Assembly: GCF_042477335.2 (NCBI RefSeq)
Contig: NC_091248.1
Coordinates: 116,526,501-116,590,500 of the forward strand
Reading direction: 5' to 3'
Origin: Ovis canadensis
Lineage: Eukaryota; Chordata; Mammalia; Artiodactyla; Bovidae
DNA: 64,000 nt
The position numbers and the translations under genes are program-made. This document shows, in pieces, positions 48,261 to 59,234 of the stretch (position 1 is the stretch's first letter; each line of letters starts with the position of its first letter). The notes under the pieces are model-generated. The model had not been told where the DNA came from. It made no database searches and saw only the letters and a program-made list of their open reading frames with translations.

Positions 48261-48417
48261 GTTCAGTCAGTTCAGTCGCTCAGTCGTGTCCAACTCTTTG
48301 CAACCCCATGAATCACACCATGCCAGGACTCCCTGTCCATTAGCAACTCACCGAGTTTACTCAAACTCATGTCCATTGAGTCGGGTATGCCATCCAGCCA
48401 TCTCATCCTCTGTCGTC
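48261..48417 (-). mobile_element. BovB LINE 3' fragment, left half of interrupted copy
   Basis: Antisense BovB 3' terminus, from tandem ttcag to catcctctgtcgtc, cut by the LTR at 48418. The consensus continues at 49733. Confidence 0.92.
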
Positions 48418-49726
48418 TGCCGGGAGCCAGCGTGGAGATTCTCACCCATGGCAAAGGTCATGAGGAAGAGGCCTGACGGGCAAAGGCGAGATCAGGCCTC
48501 AAGGGGTCCCCCGGGACTTTCTCGGGCATCTACCCCAAAACCAGAGTCTGTCTGCCTTATTGTATTATGCCTGTCACCAACATTTCTGACATTAACAGGG
48601 GGCTATCCCCCGCCACCTTTCTCTGGAAAAAGTTAACTTAGAGCTCCAGTTAATAAGCCTCCTGGACATAATAAGAGTGTTTCAGTCTAAAAGCCTGCCT
48701 GACAAATTTATCCAGACTCTCACAACCACACATGTGATTGTTCACAGCCTCCCAACCGTGAGAGGCACGAGATGCTCTAAACTTTCTACATACAGAGTCT
48801 TTTGGGAGGTTAGAAATTGTTAGTGTAGTATTAGTGAATGGCTAGAATTATGTTGGAGGAGGGTTTCATTGTTGAGCCGATATTTGCTGCTAAGTCTCCA
48901 TATCCCTTGCCCTCCATATACATTAATTGATATAGCTTATGTATGGAAAAAAGAAATAATAACCTTTGATATTAATCACATTAGACCTTAGGCTACTAAA
49001 TTCTTTTCTTGATTATAGCCCACTACACCTTTGCCCTGTAGGAATGCAACTTTATCTGGTGCCTTCGGAGGGTGGCGCCTGACTTAAGAAAAATCACCCT
49101 TGGAGAAAATAAGTTTTCTGGTTGACTGGCCATTATCAGAAAGAAAGGGCCATAAAATGTGAGCAGGCCCCCCAGGCCAGAAGATGATGTAAAACCACCT
49201 AAGACTTCTGTATGCATAAAGAAGCACCTGGTCTCAATAAGGGTCAGGACTGCTGACCCTGCATGACTTTGTATTTTCCATTTAACTCTATGTACAACTT
49301 AAAGTATAAAAGCTGCCCTGAAAAATAAAGAGACAGACCAATTTCTCAGAAATCTGGCTCCCCCCTTGTCTTCTTTTCTTATTCTCCTTTTCAGGCTGAA
49401 TTCCCATCTGGAGCATAGAAGCTCGCCATGTCTACTTATCTGCCTGGCCTTCTAAAACCCACGTGAGAGGGAGCCCAAGGTGGGGCACCCTCCACTATTC
49501 AAGCAGGCACCTGCGGCCTACATAGACTGTGCAAGTCCCTTGTCTCTGGACTTTATTGGCTTTCTATGTAAACCAAGGAATACAGCCTCTTTCTCTCCTC
49601 TATTTTCTTCACTATACTATTCTTTCCTAATCTCTCTTTATATCTCTAACTGAATAATTCCTTCCTAATCGCCGACTCCGTCCCCACTTCAGATACCCTG
49701 GATCCAACCAGGGCTGGACCTCGGCA
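48418..49726 (+). mobile_element. Solo ERVK-class LTR, 1309 bp, 6-bp TSD
   Basis: It begins tgccgggagc and ends acctcggca: canonical TG...CA with inverted tips TGCCG/CGGCA. It is flanked by gtcgtc (48412-48417) and gtcatc (49727-49732), a 6-bp duplication typical of class II (beta-like) endogenous retroviruses, with one CpG-type change. A TATA box (tataaaa 49305-49311) and AATAAA (49324-49329) mark the U3/R area. It resembles the BTLTR1-type ruminant LTR (recall). No internal viral genes are present. Confidence 0.9.
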
Positions 49727-49732
49727 GTCATC

Positions 49733-50272
49733 CCCTTCTCCTCCTGCCCTCATTCCCTCCCAACATCAGAGTATTTTCCAATGAGTCAACTCTTCGCATG
49801 AGGTGGCCAAAGTATTGGAGTTTCAGCTTCAGCATCAGTCCTTCCAAAGAAATCCCAGGGCTGATCTCCTTTAGGATGGACTGGTTGGATCTCCTTGCAG
49901 TCCAAGGGACTCTCAAGAGTCTTCTCCAACACCACAGTTCAAAAGCATCAATTCTTTAGCACTCAGCTTTCTTCACAGTCCAACTCTCACATCCATACAT
50001 GACTACTGGAAAAACCATAGCCTTGACTAGATGGACCTTTGTTGGCAAAGTAATGTCTCCGCTTTTGAATATGCTATCTAGGTTGGTCATAACTTTCCTT
50101 CCAAGGAGTAAGTGTCTTTTAATTTCATGGCAGCAGTCACCATCTGCAGTGATTTTGGAGCCCCCCAAAATAAAGTCTGACACTGTTTCCACTGTTTTCC
50201 CATTTATTTCCCATGAAGTGATGGGACCAGAGGCCATGATCTTCGTTTTCTGAATGTTGAGCTTTAAGCCAT
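49733..50272 (-). mobile_element. BovB LINE 3' fragment, right half of interrupted copy
   Basis: It resumes BovB at cccttctcctcctgccctc and runs to ttgagctttaagcc. Together with 48261-48417 it makes one continuous antisense BovB 3' region of about 700 bp. Confidence 0.92.
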
Positions 50273-51348
50273 TACAAATTAAAAGAAGCCAAATCTGAAA
50301 ATCTGTATGATTCCAACTATATGACATTTTGGGAGAGCAAAAACTTCAGAAACAGTAAAAAGGTCATTGGTGGCGGGGGACTAGGAAGGAGGTTGGGGTG
50401 AGTAAGCAAACCACAGAGAATTTCTAGGGCAGTGAAACAATTCTGTATCATATTGTAATGATGAGCATGTAATATTATATATTTTTCAAAACCCATAGAA
50501 TGTACAACACCAAGAGTCAAACCTGATGTAAACCATGGACTTCAGTGGATAATGATGTGTCAAAACAGATTCATTGATTGTAACAAATGTACCACTCTGG
50601 GGTGGGGGAGGGATGTTGATAGTAGGAGAAGCATAAAACTCCTGTACTTTCTGCTTGAGTCTGCTGTGAACCTATGACTTTTCTAAAAAAGAAAGTCTAC
50701 TTAGGAAAAAAAGAACTCAGTGGATGAGTTCAGTGGCAGAATGGAGTAGATGACAGGGAAAGATAAAGTGAACTTGAAAAGCAGAAGTAATCCCATCTCA
50801 AACAGATAAATAAAAAAGATTTTTAAAAGTGAATAGATTAAAATACTACAGTAATGCTGTCCCTTTACCAAAAAAAAAAAAAAAAAGGGGGATGAGCTGG
50901 TAAAAGCTGTCAGAATCTTTTTTTTTTTTAACAGAACTCTGGTGTCTAGTCAAAATTTACACCTCGGGGAAGCTTGATAAGGAAAGAAGCTGTTGCTTTG
51001 CAGTAAGATACAGCTATGGTGATTCAAATTGCTACCTACCATGCACTGTATCCCATGTGTGGTGCCAGTTGTGAGGACTGTACCCGTATTCCTGGTACAG
51101 GATGCTAGTGGCCAGAGAGAGCAATGTAGAATTTCTCAAAGAATTTTCTAAGAATTTTGGCTGTCGAGTTCCAGCCCATCTAGTGGCTCCCTGAAGGGCT
51201 TGCCTTTATTTTGCTTGATTCAAAACATTTCTAGCGATAAGGTGGCTAATCAGGAGGCTTTTGCTATTTGCATTTCAAGGCAGAAATATTGGCTGTAGCA
51301 GCCATGGGCTAGGGATAATAGTAACAAACAACAATTAACAATTAATGT

Positions 51349-51467
51349 CTCATCCACAGGGGAAAATAAAGAAATTAATAGATCCTGTCTATGAGGACAT
51401 CTAGGCATTTAGACTTACTGGGTATATATATTAAATCAACTCTCTTCAGTAGGCTCAAAGAGCTAAA
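51349..51467 (+). repeat. Duplicated block in old L1, copy 1
   Basis: From ctcatccacaggggaaaata to ctcaaagagctaaag. It recurs 706 bp downstream at 52055-52172 with moderate divergence. Confidence 0.75.
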
Positions 51468-52054
51468 GAGACAAGCAACAGACAAACCAAAAAGCCTAGG
51501 AAACAACAGATTGGGAAAAGAAGTATTTAGGGGTAAGGGAATTTTCAAAGGCTCCTGTGCATACCAGGGAATCAGATATACATAGTGTCAATACTGCGTG
51601 CTAAAGATAAAAAAAGGCCTGAAGACTCCAAGCTTTTATCTCTGACTGGCCTTCAGGCTCTGAGCAAGCTTTGAGTGAAGGTTGAGGCAAAATTGTAAGC
51701 AACCTGGCTAAGCACAAGGAGTGTTGCAACACAGAACCAATCTGCAAAGACTAAGAGAGTATTTTTTATCTTTTCTTTTTCTTCCAAACATTGAAAGAAA
51801 CACTGTTAAAACAACAGGTGACCCCAAAGTTAATGGAACACAGATTTCTTCACATAACAAATAATACAAACTTCACCAAAATTGTCTGGGAATCACAAAA
51901 CAAGCAAACAGCAACAGCCAACAAGTAGCAGCAGAAACAAACCCTTGGGAGGAGGAAAATCTCACTTCCAGAGTTGCCACATGTTAATGTTAAAAATCTC
52001 CAGGTCTAAATGAACCAAAAGAGTTCAAAGCAGTGACTAAACAGGGAAGCATGG

Positions 52055-52172
52055 CTCATCTACAGGGGAGAAAAAAGAAATTAATAGACTGTCCATGAGG
52101 ACACATAGGCATTTAGATTTACTAGACATAGACATTAAATCATCCCTCTTAAATATGCTCAAAGAACCAAAG
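52055..52172 (+). repeat. Duplicated block in old L1, copy 2
   Basis: The direct repeat partner of 51349-51467, sharing gaaattaataga and aggcatttaga in the same order. Confidence 0.75.
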
Positions 52173-52316
52173 GAAATTATGGAGAAAGAACTAGAGGAAC
52201 CAGGAGAATGTGTCTCACCAAATACAGAATATTAGGAGAAACTATAGAAATGAAAAAATTAGAAATTTTAGAGATTAAAAGAACAGGTAGATCAATTGAT
52301 ATTCAGTTTAAGAAGT

Positions 52317-52525
52317 CAAAGTGTTAGTCACCCAGTCATGTTCAACTCTTTGTGACCTCATGGAGTGTAGCCCACCAGGCTCCTCTGTCCATGGGATTCT
52401 CCAGGCAATAATACTGGAGTGGGTTGCCATTCTGTTCTCTAGTGGGTCTTCGCAACTGAGGGATCAAACCCAGGTCTCCTGTACTGCAGGCAGATTCTTT
52501 ACCATCTGAGCCACCAGGGAGAGTC
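52317..52525 (-). mobile_element. Bov-tA SINE in L1
   Basis: Antisense Bov-tA (gtgttagtcacccagtcatg to gagccaccagggag). Short direct flanks agtcaaa occur near 52314 and 52522. Confidence 0.88.
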
Positions 52526-52671
52526 AAATTGTCAAATCCCCAAGACAAAGAGAGAATCTAGAAAGCAGCAAGAGAAAGTGACTCATCACATACAGGAAAC
52601 ACTGTGTGCAATTAGTAGCCCATTTTTTCTGTGGAAATTGGAAGCCAGAAGGCAGTGCGGTGACATAGTTA

Positions 52672-52756
52672 CCTTTTTTTGTTTGCTATACCAGGTGGTG
52701 TGTGGGATCTGAATTCCCAGACCAGGAATTGAACCTGCAACCTGCAGTCCCAGGGT
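52672..52756 (-). mobile_element. CHR-type SINE head fragment
   Basis: Antisense CHR head: gtgtgggatctgaattccca, gaccaggaattgaacctgc. Confidence 0.65.
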
Positions 52757-53108
52757 GAAACATTTAATAAGCTGAAAGAAAAGAATTTCACCAATCATTC
52801 TATATCTAGCAAAACCATCATTAAGACCTGCACTATAGGAAATGCTGAAGGGAGTCCTCCAGGCTACAAGATAAAGGGATACTTGAAGCCATATGAAGAA
52901 ATAAACAACGCAACAGTAAATGTATCTACGTATTAAACAGATAAATATAAAACCCAGTGGAATTGCATGTTTTGTTTATAACTTCTCTTTTTTCTACATG
53001 AATGTAAGATAATTAAAACAATAATTATATATGCATGTTAATTGACCCTTGATGTATAAAGATGTAAAAATAACAGCATAAAAGGAGGAGATGGAGTTGT
53101 AAAGGATC

Positions 53109-53328
53109 AGAGAAGGCAATGGCACTTCACTCCAGTACTCTTGCCTGGAGCATCCCAGGGCCGGGATGAGGGACTTCACTTTCACTTTTCACTTTCATGC
53201 ATTTGAGAAGGAAATGGCAACCCACTCCAGTGTTCTTGCCTGGAGCATCCCAGGGCCGGGGAAGCCTGGTGTGCTGCCATCTATGGGGTCACACAGAGTT
53301 GAACACAAGTGACTTAGCAGCAGCAGCA
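53109..53328 (+). mobile_element. BOV-A2 SINE
   Basis: Sense BOV-A2 with two Bov-A monomers; the first is shortened by an internal deletion. The tail is gacttagcagcagcagc. Confidence 0.88.
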
Positions 53329-53404
53329 AAGAGTAGCTTGGTACTAATTCAAACTTGATTCTTACAAGTTTTTTGTTTTTTGGGTTTTTTTTTTTTAACT
53401 TAAT

Positions 53405-53765
53405 TCTTACAAGTTAAGATACTAACTGTAACCCCAGGGTAATCTGGGATCTTTGGAAGGTAATTAGATTAGGTCATGTGGGTGAGGTCTTCTTGATGAG
53501 GTTTATAACCTTATAAGAAGAGACCAGAGTGTGCTCCTTCTCCCCTCTTCTCTCTCTGTCTTTCTCTTTTTCCCACCATATGAAGAAATAACTAGAAGCC
53601 GGCCATCTGCAAGCCAGGAAGAGAACTCTCATCAGGAACTCATTGCCAGTATCTTCACCTTGATATTGTGCTTTTCAGTCTCTGTAACTGTGAAAAATAA
53701 ATGGCTGTTGTTTAAGCCACATAGTTTATGAGATTTTGTTATAGCCGCTCAATCAGACTAAAGGT
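53405..53765 (+). mobile_element. MaLR LTR (MST/MLT1 type)
   Basis: Hallmarks of an ERVL-MaLR solo LTR: gattaggtcatgtgggtgag, ccttataagaagagacc, the accatatgaagaaataac segment, gtgaaaaataaatggctg with its polyadenylation signal, tgtttaagccacatagttta and the end caatcagactaaag. Confidence 0.82.
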
Positions 53766-54012
53766 TATAAAAATAAATAAATAAAAACAAACACCTTTTA
53801 AAGTATACAGAAAAAGAAACAAGATGGAAATCAGAACAGTAAACTAGAAAAAAAAAATCACTCACAGAACAAGGCAGTAGTGGAGTAACTGAAGAATAAA
53901 AAGGCAATAAGACAGAAAACAAGCAGCAAAATTGCAGAAGTAAATATTTTCTTATCAATAATTACGTGAACTGTAAGTGGATTGAATCCTCCAGTGAAAG
54001 AGAAGAGATTAG

Positions 54013-54290
54013 TGGACTTCCCTGGTGGTTCAGGAGTTAAGAATCCACCTGCCAATGCAGGGGATATGGGTTCTATCCCTGATCCATGAAGATTCCACAT
54101 GCCTGCAGGCAGCTAAGCCTGAGAACTCCAACTACTGAAGCGCCTGCATCCAGAGCCTGTACTCAACAAGAGAAACCACTGTGTTGCAACTAAGTAGCTG
54201 GAGTAGCTTCAGTTGCAACAACTGGAGAAAGCCCCAGTACAGCAACAAGACATAGCACAGCCAAAAATAAAAATAAATACATTTAAAAAG
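54013..54290 (+). mobile_element. CHR-type tRNA SINE
   Basis: Sense CHR, from gacttccctggtggttcagg to cacagccaaaaataaaaata. Confidence 0.85.
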
Positions 54291-55243
54291 ACAGAGAGAT
54301 TGGAAAAATAGATTTTTAAAAAATGATCTAAATATATGTTGCTAAAAAGAAGCTCACTTTAAATCCAAGGACACAAGTAGACCGAAAATATAAGAAAAAA
54401 TAAATTCCATGCAATGCAAAATAAGCCAAAAGAAAACTGGGGTGGCTATACTAATATCAGACTAATATAAGTCGACTAATATAGACTTGAAGACAATAAT
54501 TGTTACAGGACAAAGAAAGGCATTATCAATGCATATTGACAAAAAAGATCAACATGTCAAGATATACTAATTATAAACATATGCCTCTAACAAAAGAACC
54601 ACAAAATATATGAAGTAAAAACTGATGTAACTAAAAGAAGATATGGTTTTACAGTAACAATTGGAAACTTCAATACCCCATTCCAAAGGATAGATAAAAC
54701 AACTAGACAGAAGATCAGTTTAAAAACAGAAAATTTGAATCATGCTATGAACCAACTATGTCTAAAAGACGTCTACAGAAGACCAAACCAGCAGATTACA
54801 TATTTTTCCTCAAGTGCATAAATATCCTTCATGATAGTATGTCAGGCAACAACAACAAATTCAAGTCTCAATAAACTCAAAATCATTGAAGTCATAAAAA
54901 TTAATCCTGTTTCTATGTATTAGCAATGTACAGCTGGAAACAGGATTTTAAAATGCCATGTACAATAGTTCTAAAAAATAAGTATGTATACCTATAGTTA
55001 GACATAAATCTAACAAACAAATACAGGATGTGTATGCTGAAGTTCAAAATGGTGATGACCTAAATAAATAGAAAGAAATACTGTCTTCATGGATTCAAAG
55101 ACTCAGTGTAGTAAAGAATAAGAAATTGATTTACAGATTTAACTCAATTAAAAAAAACTCTAGCAGGACATTTGAAGACAAAGAAAAGCTGATTCTAACA
55201 TTTATGTAGGAATTAAATAAATAAGAATAGCTAAGGCATTTTT

Positions 55244-55616
55244 GAACTGTGGTGTTGGAGAAGACTCTTGAGAGTCCCTTGGACTGCAAGGAGATCCAAC
55301 CAGTCCATTCTGAAGGAGATCAGCCCTGGGATTTCCTTGGAAGGAATGATGCTAAAGGTGAAACTCCAGTACTTTGGCCACCTCATGTGAAGAGTTGACT
55401 CATTGGAAAAGACTCTGATGCTGGGAGGGATTGGGGACAGGAGGAGAAGGGGACGACAGAGGATGAGATGGCTGGATAGTATCACTGACTCGATGGACAT
55501 GAATCTGAGTGAACTCTGCGAGTTGGTGATGGACAGGGAGGCCTGGCGTGCTGTGATTCATGGGGTCGCAAACAGTCAGACACGACTGAACGACTGAACT
55601 AAACTGAACTGAACTG
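55244..55616 (+). mobile_element. BovB LINE 3' fragment with 11-bp TSD
   Basis: A sense young BovB inserted in L1. TSD aaggcattttt (55233-55243) and aaggcactttt (55617-55627) differ by one T/C. Confidence 0.92.
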
Positions 55617-56574
55617 AAGGCACTTTTGGAAAAGAATAAGGTTGGAGAAATTACACCATATGATTTTAAGGCCTTTTATAAAGTTAAAAGTATCTAGACA
55701 ATGTGGTGTCAGTGAAGGAAAAGATACATAAATCAATGAAACAAAGTAGAAAGTCCAAAAGTAGGTTTACCCAAATATGACCCTTGATTTTTAACAGTAA
55801 TGCAAAAGAAATTCAGTGAAGAGAGCATAACATTTTCAACTAATGGAATTGGAGCAATAGGATTCCTTTATATAAAACAAAATACTTCTACTTAAATATG
55901 CTAAATTATACAAAAATTTACTCAAAATTGGTCTAAATGGAGAAGATGAAACTATCTAAAACTTTTAGGGATAAAATAGAATAAAACTTTTGTGACCTAG
56001 AATTCAAAGAGTTCTTTTATATGAAATTCAAAATAGAATGTAAATATACTGAACGTTATTAAATTAAAATCTTTTGCTGCATGAAAGGCACAGTCAAGAG
56101 AATGAAAAGACAAGCTACATACTGAGAAAAAAATATTTGTAAACCATGTATTCAGTAAAGGACATGTTTCAAGACTTTACCAAGAAATCTTAAAACTCAA
56201 GACTACAAGGACAAACAACTTCATTAAAAAATGGGCACGGAACCCACGTTTGAACAGGCACTTCACTACAAGGATATGTAGATGGCAAATAAGTATATGA
56301 AAAAGTGTTCAACATCATTAACAATGAGATACCGTGACAAAGCTATCAGGATGGTTAAAGTTTAAAAACACTGACAATCTTAAACGCTATCAAGGATATG
56401 GAAAAAGCAATTCTTATGCGGGGATGCAAGAAGATCCAGTTGTTCTGAAAAGCAGTTTGTTAGCTTCCTACATAGTTAAACACACCACATGACCCAGAAA
56501 TCCCACTCCTAGGTATTTAGCCAAGAGAAATGAAAACTAGTGTTCATACAAAAGTCTGTACCACTAAGTCAATC

Positions 56575-56842
56575 ATAGGGGCGGTACAGTGGATAAGAAT
56601 CACCTGCCAATGCAGGGGACACTGGTTTGATCCCTGGTCCAGGAAGACTCCACATGCTTCGAAGCAATTAAGCCCATATGCCACCACTACTGAGCCCTGG
56701 TACCTACAGCCTGTGCTCCACAACAAGAGAAGCCACCACGGTGAGAGGAATTGAGTAGCCTCTATTCACTGCAGCTAGAGAAACCCTGCATGCAGCAAGG
56801 AAGACCCAGCACACCCAAAAATAAAATAAACTATTTTTACAA
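56575..56842 (+). mobile_element. CHR-type tRNA SINE
   Basis: Sense CHR, from ggcggtacagtggataagaa to cagcacacccaaaaataaaa. Confidence 0.82.
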
Positions 56843-57574
56843 AAGAAACATATATATAGTCAACATCTCAGCACACAAAGGTGCACCATAAATGTTTGTT
56901 GGATTGAATTACAAACAACTATTTGAATTACAAACAACTATTCCCCAAATTCTACCCTGCCCCAACCTAGTTGAAATTACTGTCGGCTGGCTGATCATGT
57001 GTATGTAAGCAAGAATTAGGTTGTCCTAGAGAGACAGTTAGAGACAAACTTCAAGCTACTTAACCAACATGGACACAGTTATCTTTAAGATCACCAGGTC
57101 CAGACTCTCATATTACAGCACAGTCCTTTGGAGGAAGACTATAATGAACTTGTGTTAATTGTTTGCTAACTGTTACTTCTTTCCATTTTTAACAGTCTTC
57201 AGAATCTCCCCAAGTGGGATTAAGCCCAACTTCAAATTTAGAAATGACTTCTATTTATTTAAAGCAATCAGCCTTTTCTTTTCTCTGACACCTATGATTG
57301 ACTTAGTGGTTGCTTCCGTGAACTAAAAGAGGCAACTGAGGCCACTGGACCCTATTTCTGGATTACCACATGAGCTATGATGTAAAGTCCCTTTTTTTTG
57401 TTAGGTTTGAACTTGGAATCACATCACTCTAAGGACTGGCTACCATCTTTCAGTGATGAGGGAAAAGTCTGCTGAGAGAGTAAGGAGACAGAGAAATGAA
57501 TTGGAAAATGAGAATTTGGTTCCTGGGCAAATCATTTTCCCCTCCAGTCCAGTTTCCCACTTAACTTCCTTCCT

Positions 57575-57791
57575 TGTGTATATGCTCAGTCATGGCCGAC
57601 TCTTTGCGATCCCATGGACTGCAGCCTGCCAGGCTGCCTCTTCTGTCCATGGAATTTCCCAAGCAAGAGTACTGGAGTGGGTTGCCACTTTGAGCTCCAG
57701 GGGATCTTCCCTATCCAGGGACCAAACTCATATCTCTTGTGTCTCCTGCATTAGCAGGTGGATTCCTTACCACTGAGTTACCTGGGAAGCA
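57575..57791 (-). mobile_element. Bov-tA SINE
   Basis: Antisense Bov-tA (atatgctcagtcatggccga to ttaccactgagttacctggg) with a small insertion near 57734-57744. Confidence 0.87.
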
Positions 57792-57892
57792 CTCCTACTT
57801 AACTAGGTAATAAAATTTCCAAACCCTTTCCCAGTCCTGCTAGCTTGAATCTCTAGGGAAGTCCTGGAAAACTTACTCTAGTTTCAGCTGGT

Positions 57893-58168
57893 GGAGAAGG
57901 CAATGGCACTCCACTCCAGTATTCTTGTCTGGAAAATCCCATGGACGGAGGAGGCTGGTAAGGCTGCAGTCCATGGGGTCACTAAGAGTCAGACATGACT
58001 GAGAGACTTCACTTTCACTTTTGACTTTCATGCATTGGAGAAGGAAATGGCAACCCACTCCAGTGTTCTTGCCTGGAGAATCCCAGGGATGGTGGAGCCT
58101 GGTGGGCTGCCATCTATGGGGTCACACAGAGTCGAATACGACTGAAGGGACTTAGCAGCAGCAGCAGT
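57893..58168 (+). mobile_element. BOV-A2 SINE close to the AKR1D1 promoter
   Basis: A full sense BOV-A2 dimer ending gacttagcagcagcagcag, about 385 bp upstream of the AKR1D1 start codon. Confidence 0.92.
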
Positions 58169-58349
58169 CTCACCTGAAGCTAGCCTTAAGGCCCATAGAT
58201 TTTTAAAAAAGAATTTGTGATACGTCTGTTACTTGCTGACAAAAGCATCCTGTAAGAAGTCAGATTGCTTCCTTTTATCTTTAAAATCAATTGTTTGTAG
58301 AGACGTAAGCATAAGATCTCAATGGGTTATTACCTACATGCTTTTCATA

Positions 58350-58362
58350 AGTTCAAAGGACA
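58350..58362 (+). promoter_or_regulatory. AKR1D1: DR1-like nuclear receptor motif (HNF4 type)
   Basis: agttcaaaggaca is two AGGTCA-like half sites separated by one base. It lies 190 bp upstream of the AKR1D1 ATG. HNF4A binds such DR1 sites in liver genes; function here is inferred. Confidence 0.45.
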
Positions 58363-58462
58363 ATCTGAGTTAGGATTTCCAGAACAACCTGAAAAAAAAA
58401 AACCAACAAGTTGAGAAATCTCTTCCCTCCCACTGCTCCTCCCTCCAGCTGTCCTTTCTTTG

Positions 58463-58470
58463 ATTAAATA
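58463..58470 (+). promoter_or_regulatory. AKR1D1: TATA-like element of AKR1D1
   Basis: attaaata, about 85 bp upstream of the ATG, would place a TSS near 58495 and give a leader of about 60 bases. The match is weak. Confidence 0.4.
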
Positions 58471-58552
58471 GGCATTAGCACACATTCTCAAAAGGACTGC
58501 TCTGTGGTGTTCACTATCATCTCTGCAAATTTGAAACCTCAGACTCTCCCAG

Positions 58553-58645
58553 ATGCACCTCAGCGCTGTAAATCACCGCATACCTCTAAGTGATGGGAAC
58601 AGTATTCCTATCATTGGACTTGGTACCTACTCGGCACCTATATCG
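58553..58645 (+). CDS. AKR1D1: AKR1D1 coding exon 1 (31 codons)
   Basis: AKR1D1 is the NADPH-dependent cytosolic 3-oxo-delta4-steroid 5-beta-reductase of liver, needed for bile acid synthesis and steroid hormone clearance. The exon encodes [14 protein letters not shown], then [12 protein letters not shown], then SAPIS. Compared with the human N-terminus from memory, 26 of 31 residues agree; the differences are at positions 2, 6, 7, 28 and 30. The GLGTY stretch (residues 22-26) is the first strand and loop of the AKR barrel, and Tyr26 lines the steroid pocket. The catalytic residues (Tyr58, Lys87, Glu120) lie in later exons, outside this window. The exon ends tcg|gtaagc, a consensus donor in phase 0. 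The short length explains why simple ORF scans miss it. Confidence 0.93.
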
Positions 58646-59011
58646 GTAAGCTTGTCTCTCCCTCTTTTTTTTAAATGAATGCTTTCTTAAAGGATAATCT
58701 GCCATTCATTTTGAGTGGACTTCACTGATTTAATTTTTGTAGTAATGAATGGAGCCTTGAAGGACAGCTATTTGGCTGAATGAGTACTGAGCCAGAGGTT
58801 AAATCAGTTTATGATTTAAAAGTATCTTGACAACGAATGGGACCTTTCTGCTTCTTTTACTAAAATTCGGCCTGAGTACTGATTATTAGATTGAACTGAA
58901 GCACATAAAATTTCTGAGTTTCTGGTTTATGATTTTCTTTAAGCTCATATTTGAGAATTTTTAGTTCAGTCTAACAAAACTTTTAGTGAAAACCTACCAT
59001 ATATGAAGCAC

Positions 59012-59234
59012 TAGGGGCTTCTCAGGCGGCACAGTGGTAAAGAGCCCGCCTGCCAATACAGGAGACAAAGAGAAGCAGCTTCAATCCCTGGATTGGGAAG
59101 GTCCTGTGGAGAAGGAAATAGCTACCTATTTCAGTATTCTTGCCTGGAAAATCCCATGGACAGAGGAGCCTGGCAGGCTAGGGCCATGGGATCACAAAGA
59201 GTTGGACATGACTGAGCAACTGAACTGAACTGAA
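59012..59234 (+). mobile_element. Bov-tA SINE
   Basis: Sense Bov-tA (gggcttctcaggcggcacag head) ending with the ctgaactgaactgaacc tail shared with BovB. Confidence 0.88.

Larger units (their letters stand above)
51349..56575 (+). mobile_element. Old L1 element, repeatedly interrupted
   Basis: Sense L1 with ORF1-related sequence at 51350-52310 and 52550-52930 (ORF1 C-terminal remnant around aaagcagcaagagaaag). An ORF2 endonuclease-region remnant follows at about 54350-54900 (cttcaataccccattcc, gacagaagatcag). ORF2 3' sequence lies at 54930-56570 (ccagaaatcccactcctagg near 56495). All frames are destroyed. Later insertions are a Bov-tA, a CHR, a BOV-A2, a MaLR LTR, another CHR and a BovB. Confidence 0.75.
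12126..58460. other. CREB3L2-AKR1D1 intergenic region
   Basis: About 46 kb made largely of nested mobile elements, listed individually. No host exon was recognised. Larger stretches in which I see nothing nameable are 12700-13260, 19400-19810, 20055-21320, 21840-22180, 24220-24790, 25350-25970, 26300-27210, 29385-29890, 30710-31730, 32105-32850, 33495-34090, 34320-34755, 36460-37060, 42805-43780, 46845-47255, 50280-51340 and 56845-57570. The interval 30710-31730 has L1-like phrases but no clean match. Confidence 0.75.

Noticed and set aside
48418..49726. Possible exogenous or intact retrovirus
   Set aside because: Only one LTR is present with a duplicated target site and no internal region, so it is a solo endogenous LTR.
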